NCBI RefSeq assembly: GCF_943193195.1
Contig: NZ_CALPDG010000005.1
Location: forward strand, 1-64,000
Source of the DNA: Mediterraneibacter agrestimuris
GTDB taxonomy: Bacteria > Bacillota > Clostridia > Lachnospirales > Lachnospiraceae
Direction: 5' to 3'
DNA: 64,000 nucleotides
Under the pieces are notes generated by a model. That model did not search any database. It was given only the letters and a program-made list of their open reading frames with translations, and had not been told where the DNA came from. Position 1 is the first letter of the stretch, and every line of letters starts with the position of its first letter. The position numbers and the translations under genes were made by a program. Below are positions 25,978 to 33,851 of this stretch, in pieces.

Positions 25978-26538
25978 ATGAAAATCTACACAAAAACCGG
26001 AGACAAAGGAAACACCTCTCTGATGAACGGCATTAGCGTCTCCAAATCTGACGACCGTATCGAACTGGTAGGTACCATTGACGAACTGAGCAGCCACATT
26101 GGACTGGCAAAGGTTCTCTCAGATGGGGAATTAAAAGAAAACCTCTCACATATCCAGAGAAATCTCATTCAGATTATGGCGGGAGTTGCAGATCCCCGGG
26201 AGTTGAATTACCGTTTCTCCGATAAAGAAACAGCCTCATTGGAACATGCCATTGATGAAATGGAACAGGCATTTCCAAGAGCAAAGGAATTTGTCCTATA
26301 CGGCGGCTGTGAACTATCTGCAAGACTGGATGTGGCAAGAGCCGTGGCAAGACGTGCCGAACGCCGTTTCCGCAGAGTATCACAAAACTACGGCGCAGAC
26401 GCAAAAGCAGTTCAGTATATCAACCGCCTGTCGGACTATCTCTATGTATGCGCCAGATATACAGATTATAAGGTAGAACATGAGAAAACCGAGGGAATTC
26501 AAGATCAGGTTGTAAGAAATATTTTGAAAGATATGTAA
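25978..26538 (+). CDS. pduO: ATP:cob(I)alamin adenosyltransferase, PduO type
   Basis: A 186-aa enzyme that makes adenosylcobalamin, the cofactor of the dehydratase. It has TKTGDKGNTSLMNG (ATP-binding N-terminus), ELVGTIDELSSHIGLAK, a helix with YGGCELSARLDVARAVARRAERR, and YINRLSDYLYVCARY. Length fits the N-terminal PduO domain. The DUF336-like C-terminal heme domain of Salmonella PduO is absent. ATG follows AGGAGGATAG. It is last in the pdu cluster, after a repeat of family C. Confidence 0.92.
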   Translation: MKIYTKTGDKGNTSLMNGISVSKSDDRIELVGTIDELSSHIGLAKVLSDGELKENLSHIQRNLIQIMAGVADPRELNYRFSDKETASLEHAIDEMEQAFPRAKEFVLYGGCELSARLDVARAVARRAERRFRRVSQNYGADAKAVQYINRLSDYLYVCARYTDYKVEHEKTEGIQDQVVRNILKDM

Positions 26539-26591
26539 CGCCCCAGAGTCAAAAGCGCATAATTTAAATATGAAGCCGGAGAATACACATA

Positions 26592-26637
26592 GAAAATAGC
26601 CGTCCTGCTCCCTGACAAAGACTAGGACGACTATTTC
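26592..26637. repeat. Inverted repeat after pduO, possible terminator or element end
   Basis: GAAAATAGCCGTCCT (26592-26606) faces AGGACGACTATTTC (26624-26637), 13 of 14 pairs. No T-run follows on the plus strand, so it may be an element end and not a terminator. A GATGG/CCATC stem follows near 26668-26684. The remaining stretch to 26944 is A/T-rich and shows no gene. Confidence 0.5.
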
Positions 26638-26944
26638 GATAGTTACTTAAATAATTTGCCCGGGTCGGATGGAGTGCACCCATCTTTCCCAGTTGTCTTG
26701 TTAAGTATATTATAGTAAATGTACTGTAAAAGTCAACTATCTAGTTTTTATACCAGCTTTGAAAGGTAAACTTATTTTATGACTTGCCATTTTCAAGAAA
26801 TCTCTTGTTTTAACACTTTGTTCTATAATTCAGGAAGTTATCCACATCATATGGCTACAGTGTCCCCTCAATGAATAAATTCCAAAAAATGTATAAATTT
26901 TTGATTTCCTCTTGGCAAACATCACCTTCTTTGCTAAAATTATC

Positions 26945-27205
26945 TTAGTTTAGGACTACTTTATGCAGCTTAGCTTCTATATCTTCTATTTCTGTTAGTT
27001 GCCGACCAAAGCTGGCTAATAGTTCAGAAGATATATTTTTTTGGAGCTTTTTTATTTCATTTTTTTCCAGATAAAAATATTCATATAGCTGTTTCATAAA
27101 ATCTGCTATCTGCTCCATCAAATAATGGTTCTTCTGTGTCCTCTCATCCCAGCTGCATGCATGCCCTATATTTCCCTGCCAATGCTTCTTGATATGGATT
27201 ATTGC
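26945..27205 (-). pseudogene. Transposase remnant, C-terminal fragment
   Basis: Minus-strand codons from 27205 to a TAA at 26945-26947 read AIIHIKKHWQGNIGH, then CSWDERTQKNHYLMEQIADF and a coiled, lysine-rich tail. The C-S-W...KNHYLM-QIA pattern is familiar from transposase C-termini of clostridial insertion sequences. A stop (27206-27208) closes the frame upstream and no N-terminal half is visible. The family cannot be named with certainty. It marks the left flank of the ATPase/TOPRIM island. Confidence 0.6.
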
Positions 27206-27363
27206 CTAAATGATGACGCGCTTGACGATGATTTTGGTGAAGAAGGTTTTTACATTTTTTGAGATTATCGTCTTTTTGTTACACTTAATTTTATTTCTAT
27301 CTAACATATGTTCGATGAACGTATGTTTTTCTTCATTACTAAAAGTCACAATTTCCTATAAAG

Positions 27364-27408
27364 TAAAAAAGAACGGTAACAGACCTTTTATGATCTATTA
27401 CTGTTCTT
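27364..27408 (-). terminator. Terminator of the ATPase/TOPRIM operon
   Basis: On the minus strand AAGAACAGTAATAGATC (27408-27392) pairs with most of GGTCTGTTACCGTTCTT (27385-27369), followed by a T6 run. It lies 12 bases beyond the stop of the TOPRIM gene. Confidence 0.75.
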
Positions 27409-27420
27409 ATGTTTTATGAG

Positions 27421-28131
27421 TTACAACAATCCATCTGGATTAGGATGTGTTTTAAAGTAGATATGTAAATTAGTATGCCTCTCCAAAGAATGTAAACCTT
27501 CTTTGATATACCTCCATGATGCACCCATATTATCAGGTACCTCATTTACAACATCTGACTCCAGGAATACTGGAAACAGATATTCTTTTCCTATAAATTT
27601 CTCATAAAATTCATCCGCATATTCTTGCTTTAAATCTTTGTCTAAATTAATCTCATTGTACAAGGCATGATCCAGATTACAAGACATAAAATACATTTCA
27701 TATGGAAATGATTTTATCATCGTCTGATTCAATAAATATTCCAATATCTCTCTCTTCCCTTTGTTTCTTTCTATTGCACGCTGTGGGTAAGTACAGCTAA
27801 TATTAATAGTCGAATATTCAAATGCGTATGTTGGTCCATTTACGATAGCGGAATCTGGAATATATGCCCCATCCATATCAAATATTTGAACAATTTGAAT
27901 AACATCCGAATTCTTTAATTTCTTATCTTTAACTACTTCCTGAACAGTTTCATATATTCTATTCTCAACATTAGCTATAGTTACTGTTGGATCACTTGTT
28001 ATATCTCCATTTGTAAATCCAAAGTCAATTTCCTTATTTCTTCTGTATATTTTTTTAAAAATATTTTCCAAAGCCGCCTTATCCGATGAACCTTCAACAA
28101 TAAAGATAATCGTTTTTTTCTCTTTTTCCAT
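27421..28131 (-). CDS. TOPRIM-like protein, candidate defence effector
   Basis: A 236-aa protein. The N-terminus TIIFIVEGSSDKAALENIF carries the TOPRIM glutamate motif, and VQIFDMDGAYI gives the D-x-D motif. Together these are the metal site of TOPRIM nucleases found in OLD-family and PARIS (AriB/DUF4435) systems. The C-terminal half is not recognised. Its ATG is 2 bases after the stop of the ATPase gene, so the two are translated as a pair. A nuclease role is inference from motif and partner. A non-catalytic TOPRIM fold is possible. Confidence 0.7.
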   Translation of the reverse strand: MEKEKKTIIFIVEGSSDKAALENIFKKIYRRNKEIDFGFTNGDITSDPTVTIANVENRIYETVQEVVKDKKLKNSDVIQIVQIFDMDGAYIPDSAIVNGPTYAFEYSTINISCTYPQRAIERNKGKREILEYLLNQTMIKSFPYEMYFMSCNLDHALYNEINLDKDLKQEYADEFYEKFIGKEYLFPVFLESDVVNEVPDNMGASWRYIKEGLHSLERHTNLHIYFKTHPNPDGLL

Positions 28132-28133
28132 AG

Positions 28134-29615
28134 TTACCCCCTGTTCTCAGACTCTTGAAGTCTCTTCTCAAAATCAGAGGAAAATGTCAATTTACTTTGT
28201 CCTGTTCCAACTTTTCCCGCTTTTCGGAATGCATATCCCATCGCAAGCAGATCATCCTCATCGTACAACTCTTCGTTTTGTCCTCCAACTGTAATTGCGC
28301 GAATATAAAAATCTCTCTTATTATGATTCTTTTCAATCCCCTTCAATCTGATATAGCGATTTTCCGGATTGACAGTTGAACATACAATATTTTTTGCATC
28401 TAGCTTTTCCAGTATACGCAGATTATGTGATGTAAATATCAACTGTCCTTTCATCTCACTATGCATCATACCCAGCAATTCTCCGAGCAAATATTCAAAT
28501 ATTCCAGAATCCAGTTCATCAACAATCAGACAAACCCCCTCATTATTGTATACAGATATAAGGTAATTCAAAATAGATATAATACGTTTAATTCCTTCAG
28601 ATTCATATCGCAGCAAAAATTCTTTTCCATCTCTAACAGAATATACCTCTACCTGAATTGCCTTTGTTCCATCAGGACGCTCTAATTCCATTTTCTCTTT
28701 CAATCGAATCTGTAAATTAGGTATTACTGATTTAATTGCCATATTAATTGCATCAACAACTATTTTCACCTGTACATAATCCTCTTGCGGTATTTCTGTT
28801 ACACCTGAAATGGCAAGCGGCATAATCGCCTGCATAATCTCTGTTTCGGTCTCCTTGTGCACATTAATTGGTATAATCTGATTATTATTGATAGTACCTA
28901 ACTGATTAACTTTAATCACATTAAAGTCAACATAAGCAAACTGTAATATGCCTAAAATAACATTTCTAAAAACTTTAACTTCCATACTGTCTTCTAGTTT
29001 TTCAATATTGGTCTTTACAAGTTGATTAAAAAAAACAGAAATATTTTTCTGTGCACAAATAAGCGCTAAATTCTGCATATTTGTCAAAAAAGGAATCGCG
29101 CTTAAACTTGATAAATGATTAGATGTTACACTTATATTATGTGTTTCTAAAACATCCGCATCTCCATAATATGGATTACAAAAAGAAATATCCCGTTCCG
29201 ATTTCCAGGACACCCCTCGCTTCCAATACCGCAATTCCTCCATATAAATTTGAATTGCCTTTTCTTTCTCATCTACCCGTAAAGAAGCTTGGTAAACCAC
29301 CTTATATTTTTCTTCTCCAATCCAAACAAAGAATTCGGTACGGATACCGCTAGAACCGTCTTTTGACAAAATACCTTCATACATTTCGTAATTTACAGGA
29401 CTTCCTGTAAGTATCTGTCTTAACATATCTAATGATTCTACTAATGCTGTTTTCCCGGAACCATTCTGTCCATAAATGCCTACAATGTCTGTTTTACCAC
29501 ACATTGCTTTTTTATTTATACTTCCATAATTCATATACTTAACATCTCCGTACGCAACGTTTTTTATATTGCATATTTCAGAGCGCATAATTCTTACTTT
29601 ATATTTATTTTCCAT
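28134..29615 (-). CDS. ABC/SMC-like AAA ATPase (AAA_15/AAA_21 type), candidate defence sensor
   Basis: A 493-aa cytoplasmic ATPase. Walker A is IYGQNGSGKTALVES (near residue 50). A long insert follows, then the signature-like RYESEGIKRIISILN, Walker B VCLIVDELDSGIFEYLL and the switch histidine in FTSHNLRILE. This is the OLD/RloA/AriA class of anti-phage ATPases. In known systems (OLD, Gabija, PARIS) such an ATPase senses or scaffolds and a TOPRIM domain is the effector. Here the TOPRIM is a separate protein encoded next. Flanking remnants (transposase, XRE) suggest acquisition as an island. Confidence 0.8.
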   Translation of the reverse strand: MENKYKVRIMRSEICNIKNVAYGDVKYMNYGSINKKAMCGKTDIVGIYGQNGSGKTALVESLDMLRQILTGSPVNYEMYEGILSKDGSSGIRTEFFVWIGEEKYKVVYQASLRVDEKEKAIQIYMEELRYWKRGVSWKSERDISFCNPYYGDADVLETHNISVTSNHLSSLSAIPFLTNMQNLALICAQKNISVFFNQLVKTNIEKLEDSMEVKVFRNVILGILQFAYVDFNVIKVNQLGTINNNQIIPINVHKETETEIMQAIMPLAISGVTEIPQEDYVQVKIVVDAINMAIKSVIPNLQIRLKEKMELERPDGTKAIQVEVYSVRDGKEFLLRYESEGIKRIISILNYLISVYNNEGVCLIVDELDSGIFEYLLGELLGMMHSEMKGQLIFTSHNLRILEKLDAKNIVCSTVNPENRYIRLKGIEKNHNKRDFYIRAITVGGQNEELYDEDDLLAMGYAFRKAGKVGTGQSKLTFSSDFEKRLQESENRG

Positions 29616-29767
29616 GGTCTTATTCTCCTAACACATATATACTTTTTACTCGCTCTACTATTTTATACCAATTTCGATATTTTGTCCATGATTATTACCA
29701 TTTTTCTCTCTTTTTAAATATTATTATACGTACAGCAATACAAAATATTCATTTTTATTTATTTTCA

Positions 29768-29890
29768 TTAAACTTTTATATTTTCAGTTTCTCCATGCAT
29801 AATATGCTGTTCTGACACATCCAAAGATGAGACCAGACGTTCTAAAGTTTGAACCTTAAACTCTCCACCATTTTCAATAGCAGATAACGC
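29768..29890 (-). pseudogene. XRE-type helix-turn-helix regulator, C-terminal remnant
   Basis: Minus-strand codons after a TAG at 29891-29893 read ALSAIENGGEFKVQTLERLVSSLDVSEQHIM and end at TAA 29768-29770. The IENG...TLERL-SSLDVS pattern is the second half of an XRE/Cro domain. The first half is missing, and AGGAGGTG (29909-29916) followed by short broken codons precedes it. It lies upstream of the ATPase gene and may once have regulated it. Confidence 0.6.
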
Positions 29891-29893
29891 CTA

Positions 29894-30111
29894 TCAACCA
29901 TCTGATTTCACCTCCTTCCTTTTTCACGAAAAAACACCCAATGAAAATATGCTTGTAACCTGCATTACAAACATATCCTCGTCAGGCGTTGGTAGCTATA
30001 GAATCCTATGCTCCGATTTGCACAGTACGATTCTCTTCTATAATTTTATTACTTGATGCTAGACCATCATGGTGGGAAACTGCCTATAAAAGAAACCACC
30101 GACAGCCCCTT
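29894..30111. other. Gap with a small palindrome, no gene seen
   Basis: A TGCTTGTAA/TTACAAACA hairpin lies at about 29951-29975. No reading frame of note is seen. The ATPase promoter should lie right of 29640; TATAAA near 29664 is a weak candidate. Confidence 0.4.
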
Positions 30112-30518
30112 CTATTTCTTTCGGGAAGTTGCCTTGTATATACGCAGCCTATATAAAAATGCGCAGAGCAGCATTGCACCGAAGGGAATGCAATACGCAG
30201 AATTTGTAAACATCCATGCAAACGGTTCGATGATCATAATACCTGATACCAGTAATATAAGTGCCGGAAGCATCAGAAACACAACTTCCCAATGTAATTT
30301 GAACCAGTCTGTCCTGCAAAGACCAAACAAAAGTAAAAGTACAATTACATAGTAAAAAGCGTCAATCGCATTTCGCAAAAACCAAAGTCAGATCAAGATA
30401 GAATCTATGATTCCCATCTCATACATCTTAATCTGCGTTGTTAAAAAATACCGAAGTATAAATGCAGCCATCATACCAACATACAATACAAAAAATCTAG
30501 TTCTGCTTTTCATCATAA
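30112..30518 (-). pseudogene. Small membrane protein gene, decayed by frameshift and stop
   Basis: The intended start is ATG 30518 (or 30515) after GAGGG, 10 bases beyond the TetR gene stop. The first codons read MMKSRTRFFVLYV, then the frame shifts. The next frame reads MMAAFILRYFLTTQIKMYEMGIIDSILI, meets TGA at 30388-30390, and continues in the same frame as RNAIDAFYYVIVLLLLFGL to the end at 30112. Joined, it would be a roughly 135-residue protein with about four membrane helices. The function is unknown. Two independent lesions argue for real decay, not sequencing error. Confidence 0.7.
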
Positions 30519-30528
30519 CTTTCCCTCT

Positions 30529-31158
30529 TTATTTGTCTGCTTCAATATGACTCCGTATAATTGCCCGGATCGCACTGTAAAGCTCCGGCTTCAATTCCTC
30601 AAAGCTGATCGGGTCATTTTCCAAAATAGTACTAAACGATGCCGCACCCGCCAGCTCCACGATCAGAAACAGCATAATTTCCGGATTCCGCAAATGAACT
30701 GTAGGATTCTCCTCAAGCACTTTATAATAATAATCAATCAATTTCACTTCTGAGCTATACTCATGGGATTCCAATGCCAGATGAAAGAACCCCCGGCTTA
30801 AGTTCTTAGACAGAAACTGTAACATCAGCTTATTCTTTTTCAGCTCCTCCAGCACATAATCAATAAGGAAAATCGTCTTATCTTCAAAAATCCGAGCCGT
30901 ATCCCCCTCATGAAACGCTTCTTTTTGAACTTCCTCATACGCTTTTAGAAAAAGCCGTTCTGCTGTTTTTACAACCAGCCGGTCTCTGATTTCATACTTG
31001 TCCTTAAAATATAAGTAAAAGGTGCCCTTCGCCACCCCGGCTTTCTGAACAATATCATGAATTGATGTCTGCGCGATTCCTTTCGTCACAAATAACTCAT
31101 ATGAGCTCTTTAACAAAGCATTTAGTTTCTGAAGTTTATTCTCTTCAACCTTTCCCAT
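30529..31158 (-). CDS. TetR-family transcriptional repressor
   Basis: About 209 aa. The N-terminal helix-turn-helix (HDIVQKAGVAKGTFYLYFKDKYE) is typical of TetR, and the ligand-binding part has FLIDYVLEELKKNKLMLQFLSK. The start ATG 31158 follows GGAAGGGAT; ATGs at 31176 and GTG 31209 are less likely. It is divergent from the MMPL exporter. Three TGAC-5-GTCA palindromes between the genes are its probable operators. Its inducer is unknown, likely a hydrophobic compound or envelope lipid. Confidence 0.9.
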   Translation of the reverse strand: MGKVEENKLQKLNALLKSSYELFVTKGIAQTSIHDIVQKAGVAKGTFYLYFKDKYEIRDRLVVKTAERLFLKAYEEVQKEAFHEGDTARIFEDKTIFLIDYVLEELKKNKLMLQFLSKNLSRGFFHLALESHEYSSEVKLIDYYYKVLEENPTVHLRNPEIMLFLIVELAGAASFSTILENDPISFEELKPELYSAIRAIIRSHIEADK

Positions 31159-31393
31159 AACATATCCCTTCCGCATATATATTTCAACATTTGTATAACC
31201 TTGTACCACAATTACATTTCAATAAATTATGGTTCGCGTACATCATACCATAATTTCGTTTCACTACATTATACCACAATCGCAGACAAAAAAGCGCCCA
31301 CAGGGGTTTTTCTTTACAGGCAGCGACTCGCCATTATAATTGTAATGTCCTATGCTTCACTCTTATTTTAACATACCGAATTATGCAAATATA

Positions 31394-31526
31394 GTTACTG
31401 TTTACTTCGTTCACAGTAACGTGCAAAAATCCATGCAAAATCTCCTTTAGCAATAGATTTTTGCCTGCAGCTATATGTTTTCTTACGGTCAGCGCAGTAA
31501 ATGCGCAGACCTGAGTGAGCAATAAC
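31394..31526. repeat. Dispersed repeat family D, copy 2 (longest)
   Basis: It starts GTTACTGTTTACTTCG and ends GCAGACCTGAGTGAGCAATAAC. The right half matches 7145-7217 closely. An inner inverted repeat (GCAAAAATC / GATTTTTGC) is visible. It lies in the TetR-MMPL intergenic region. 31180-31390 otherwise has only A/T-rich sequence and a short CGCCATT-rich stretch with no gene. Confidence 0.75.
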
Positions 31527-31572
31527 CAAATATACCTATTTATTCTTCCATAATACTTATATTAACTAAAAA

Positions 31573-31587
31573 TTGACCAAAAGTCAA
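31573..31587. promoter_or_regulatory. TetR operator site 1
   Basis: TTGACCAAAAGTCAA, a TTGAC-5-GTCAA palindrome. It is the reverse complement of site 2 except for one end base. It lies upstream of the -35 box of the exporter promoter. Confidence 0.7.
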
Positions 31588-31605
31588 TTTTTTGTATTTA
31601 ATTTA

Positions 31606-31634
31606 TTGACTTTTGGTCAGTTTTAGTATATAGT
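31606..31634 (+). promoter_or_regulatory. Promoter of the MMPL operon overlapping TetR operator site 2
   Basis: TTGACT (31606-31611), 17 bases, TATAGT (31629-31634). The -35 box is the first half of operator site 2, TTGACTTTTGGTCAG (31606-31620), so repressor binding would directly block polymerase. Confidence 0.75.
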
Positions 31635-31653
31635 GTTTAACATAAATTTAAAA

Positions 31654-31668
31654 ATGACCGTTAGTCAT
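31654..31668. promoter_or_regulatory. TetR operator site 3
   Basis: ATGACCGTTAGTCAT, the same TGAC-5-GTCA pattern, just downstream of the expected transcription start. The core spacer differs from sites 1 and 2, but the half-sites are identical. Confidence 0.65.
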
Positions 31669-31724
31669 AATTATTTTAGAATTATGATAAAACGAGAATT
31701 CATTATGAAAGGGAGGCATTTTAC

Positions 31725-33839
31725 ATGATTAAAGCTGGCAAAAAGATTGTAAAGTACAAAGCAGTTATTCTCATTATTGGTATTTTACTTCTTATTCCTT
31801 CAGCGCTTGGGTATCTGAACACAAGAGTAAACTACGACATTCTTTATTATCTGCCTGACAACATCGATACAATGAAAGGTCAGGAGATTCTAAAGGACGA
31901 TTTTGGAAAAGGCGCCTTTGCGATGGAGATTGTGGAAGGCATGACCACCAAAGAAGTGGCAGATGTTAAGTCAAAGATCGAACAGGTCGACGGAGTTGCA
32001 GATGTAATATGGTACGACTCCATTATGGATACTTCGATTCCAATTTCCACACTGCCCTCGAAAATAAAGGACATTTTCTATAAGGACGGCGCTACGTTGA
32101 TGGCAATTTTCTTCGATGACACCACATCGGCAGACAGTACCATTGATGCAATAGGAGAGATCCGCAGAGTTACAGGCAAACAGTGCTTTTTAAGCAGTAT
32201 GTCCTCTGTTGTCACCGACATCAAGAATCTGGCGGAAAAGGAAACACCGGTCTATGTATTGATCGCAGTTGTCCTCTGCTGTATTATCCTCGCAACATTT
32301 ATGGACAGTTGGCTCTTGCCAATCTTTTTTATGATAAGTATCGGAATGGCAATCCTCTACAATATGGGAACCAACTACTTCCTCGGAGAAATCTCTTATA
32401 TTACAAAAGCGCTGAGTGCGGTACTTCAGCTTGGGGTCACGATGGATTACTCGATTTTCCTCTGGCACAGTTATCAGGAGAATCAGAAACGGTTTCCAGA
32501 CGATAAAAACCGTGCTATGGCACATGCGATTTCCAATACATTTTCATCTGTGGTCGGAAGCTCTACTACCACGGTTGCAGGATTTATCGCACTGTGCTTC
32601 ATGAGTTTTACACTTGGAAAAGACCTTGGGATCGTCATGGCAAAGGGTGTGATCTGCGGAGTAATCAGTTGTGTCACCATTCTGCCCTCCATCCTGCTTA
32701 TATTTGACCGGGCAATTGAAAGGACCTTGCACCGCCCCATCATGCCGGATATGGAAAAGCCAGCGAAATGGATCACAAAACATTTCAAAGTCTTTGTACT
32801 TCTCTTTTTGATTATACTGGCTCCTGCATTCCGGGGGTATACAAAGGCGGACGTTTATTACAATCTGGACGCTACACTGCCAAAATATCTGGACAGCATA
32901 AAGGCAAACGAAAAGCTGGCGGAAACATTTGACATGAACGCAACACACATGGTTCTTACGGATGCAGAGATGTCCTCCAAGGATGCCAAAGCTATGCTTG
33001 CCGAAATGTCTGATGTAAAGGGCGTCAAATTTGCCCTCGGTCTGGACAGTCTCCTCGGTTCTTCCATTCCGAGAAATGTAATTCCGAAGGAACTGACCGA
33101 CACATTAAAATCCGGCGAATGGCAGTTAATGCTTGTACAGTCAGAATATAAAACTGCCACAGATGAAGTCAATGAACAATGTACCAGGTTAAACCAGATT
33201 ATTAAGAAATACGACAGCGGCGCTATGCTGATTGGAGAAGCGCCGTGTACAAAAGATTTGATCACAATTACAGATAAGGACTTCAAGGTAGTCAGCACAA
33301 TTTCTATTATTGCTGTCTTCCTGATCATTGCCTTTGTGTTCAAATCTTTCAGCCTTCCGGTAATACTTGTTGCCGTAATTGAATTTGCAATTTTTATCAA
33401 TCTGGGAATTCCATATTTCACCGGAACGAAAATGCCGTTTATCGCATCTATCGTCATTGGAACCATTCAGCTAGGCGCAACGGTTGACTATGCCATACTG
33501 ATGACAACACGTTATAAAAAGGAACGCTGTAAAGGCAGAGAGAAACGGGAAGCGGTACAGATCGCAGTTCAAACATCCATCAGCTCGGTTATCGTATCTG
33601 CGCTTGGCTTCTTCGCAGCAACCTTTGGTGTCGGTCTATACTCCGACATCGACATGATTTCCGCACTTTGTACACTGATGGCACGAGGCGCGATCATCAG
33701 CATGTTTGTTGTAATCCTCATATTGCCATCTATGCTGATTGTATTTGACCGCATTATCTGCGCGACAACCAAAGACATGAAACATACCACTGTTCAGTCT
33801 GACAACATAACTGTTACTCAAAAGCAAGAACTAATTTAA
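31725..33839 (+). CDS. MMPL/RND-superfamily exporter
   Basis: A 704-aa membrane transporter of the MMPL (mycobacterial membrane protein large-like) class with two repeated halves. Each half has one helix, a large extracellular loop and about five helices. Motifs with the proton-relay Asp-Tyr pairs are QLGVTMDYSIFLWHSY (first half) and QLGATVDYAILMTTRY (second half). ATG follows AAGGGAGGC. It is co-transcribed with the YhgE-like gene 12 bases downstream and controlled by TetR. Likely cargo is a lipid or hydrophobic drug (family inference). Confidence 0.92.
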   Translation: MIKAGKKIVKYKAVILIIGILLLIPSALGYLNTRVNYDILYYLPDNIDTMKGQEILKDDFGKGAFAMEIVEGMTTKEVADVKSKIEQVDGVADVIWYDSIMDTSIPISTLPSKIKDIFYKDGATLMAIFFDDTTSADSTIDAIGEIRRVTGKQCFLSSMSSVVTDIKNLAEKETPVYVLIAVVLCCIILATFMDSWLLPIFFMISIGMAILYNMGTNYFLGEISYITKALSAVLQLGVTMDYSIFLWHSYQENQKRFPDDKNRAMAHAISNTFSSVVGSSTTTVAGFIALCFMSFTLGKDLGIVMAKGVICGVISCVTILPSILLIFDRAIERTLHRPIMPDMEKPAKWITKHFKVFVLLFLIILAPAFRGYTKADVYYNLDATLPKYLDSIKANEKLAETFDMNATHMVLTDAEMSSKDAKAMLAEMSDVKGVKFALGLDSLLGSSIPRNVIPKELTDTLKSGEWQLMLVQSEYKTATDEVNEQCTRLNQIIKKYDSGAMLIGEAPCTKDLITITDKDFKVVSTISIIAVFLIIAFVFKSFSLPVILVAVIEFAIFINLGIPYFTGTKMPFIASIVIGTIQLGATVDYAILMTTRYKKERCKGREKREAVQIAVQTSISSVIVSALGFFAATFGVGLYSDIDMISALCTLMARGAIISMFVVILILPSMLIVFDRIICATTKDMKHTTVQSDNITVTQKQELI

Positions 33840-33851
33840 GGAGGTTTTACC

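Noticed and set aside
27210-27419. 69-aa plus-strand frame left of the TOPRIM gene
   Set aside because: Overlaps the operon terminator and A/T-rich sequence, with no ribosome site; opposite strand of the transposase remnant.
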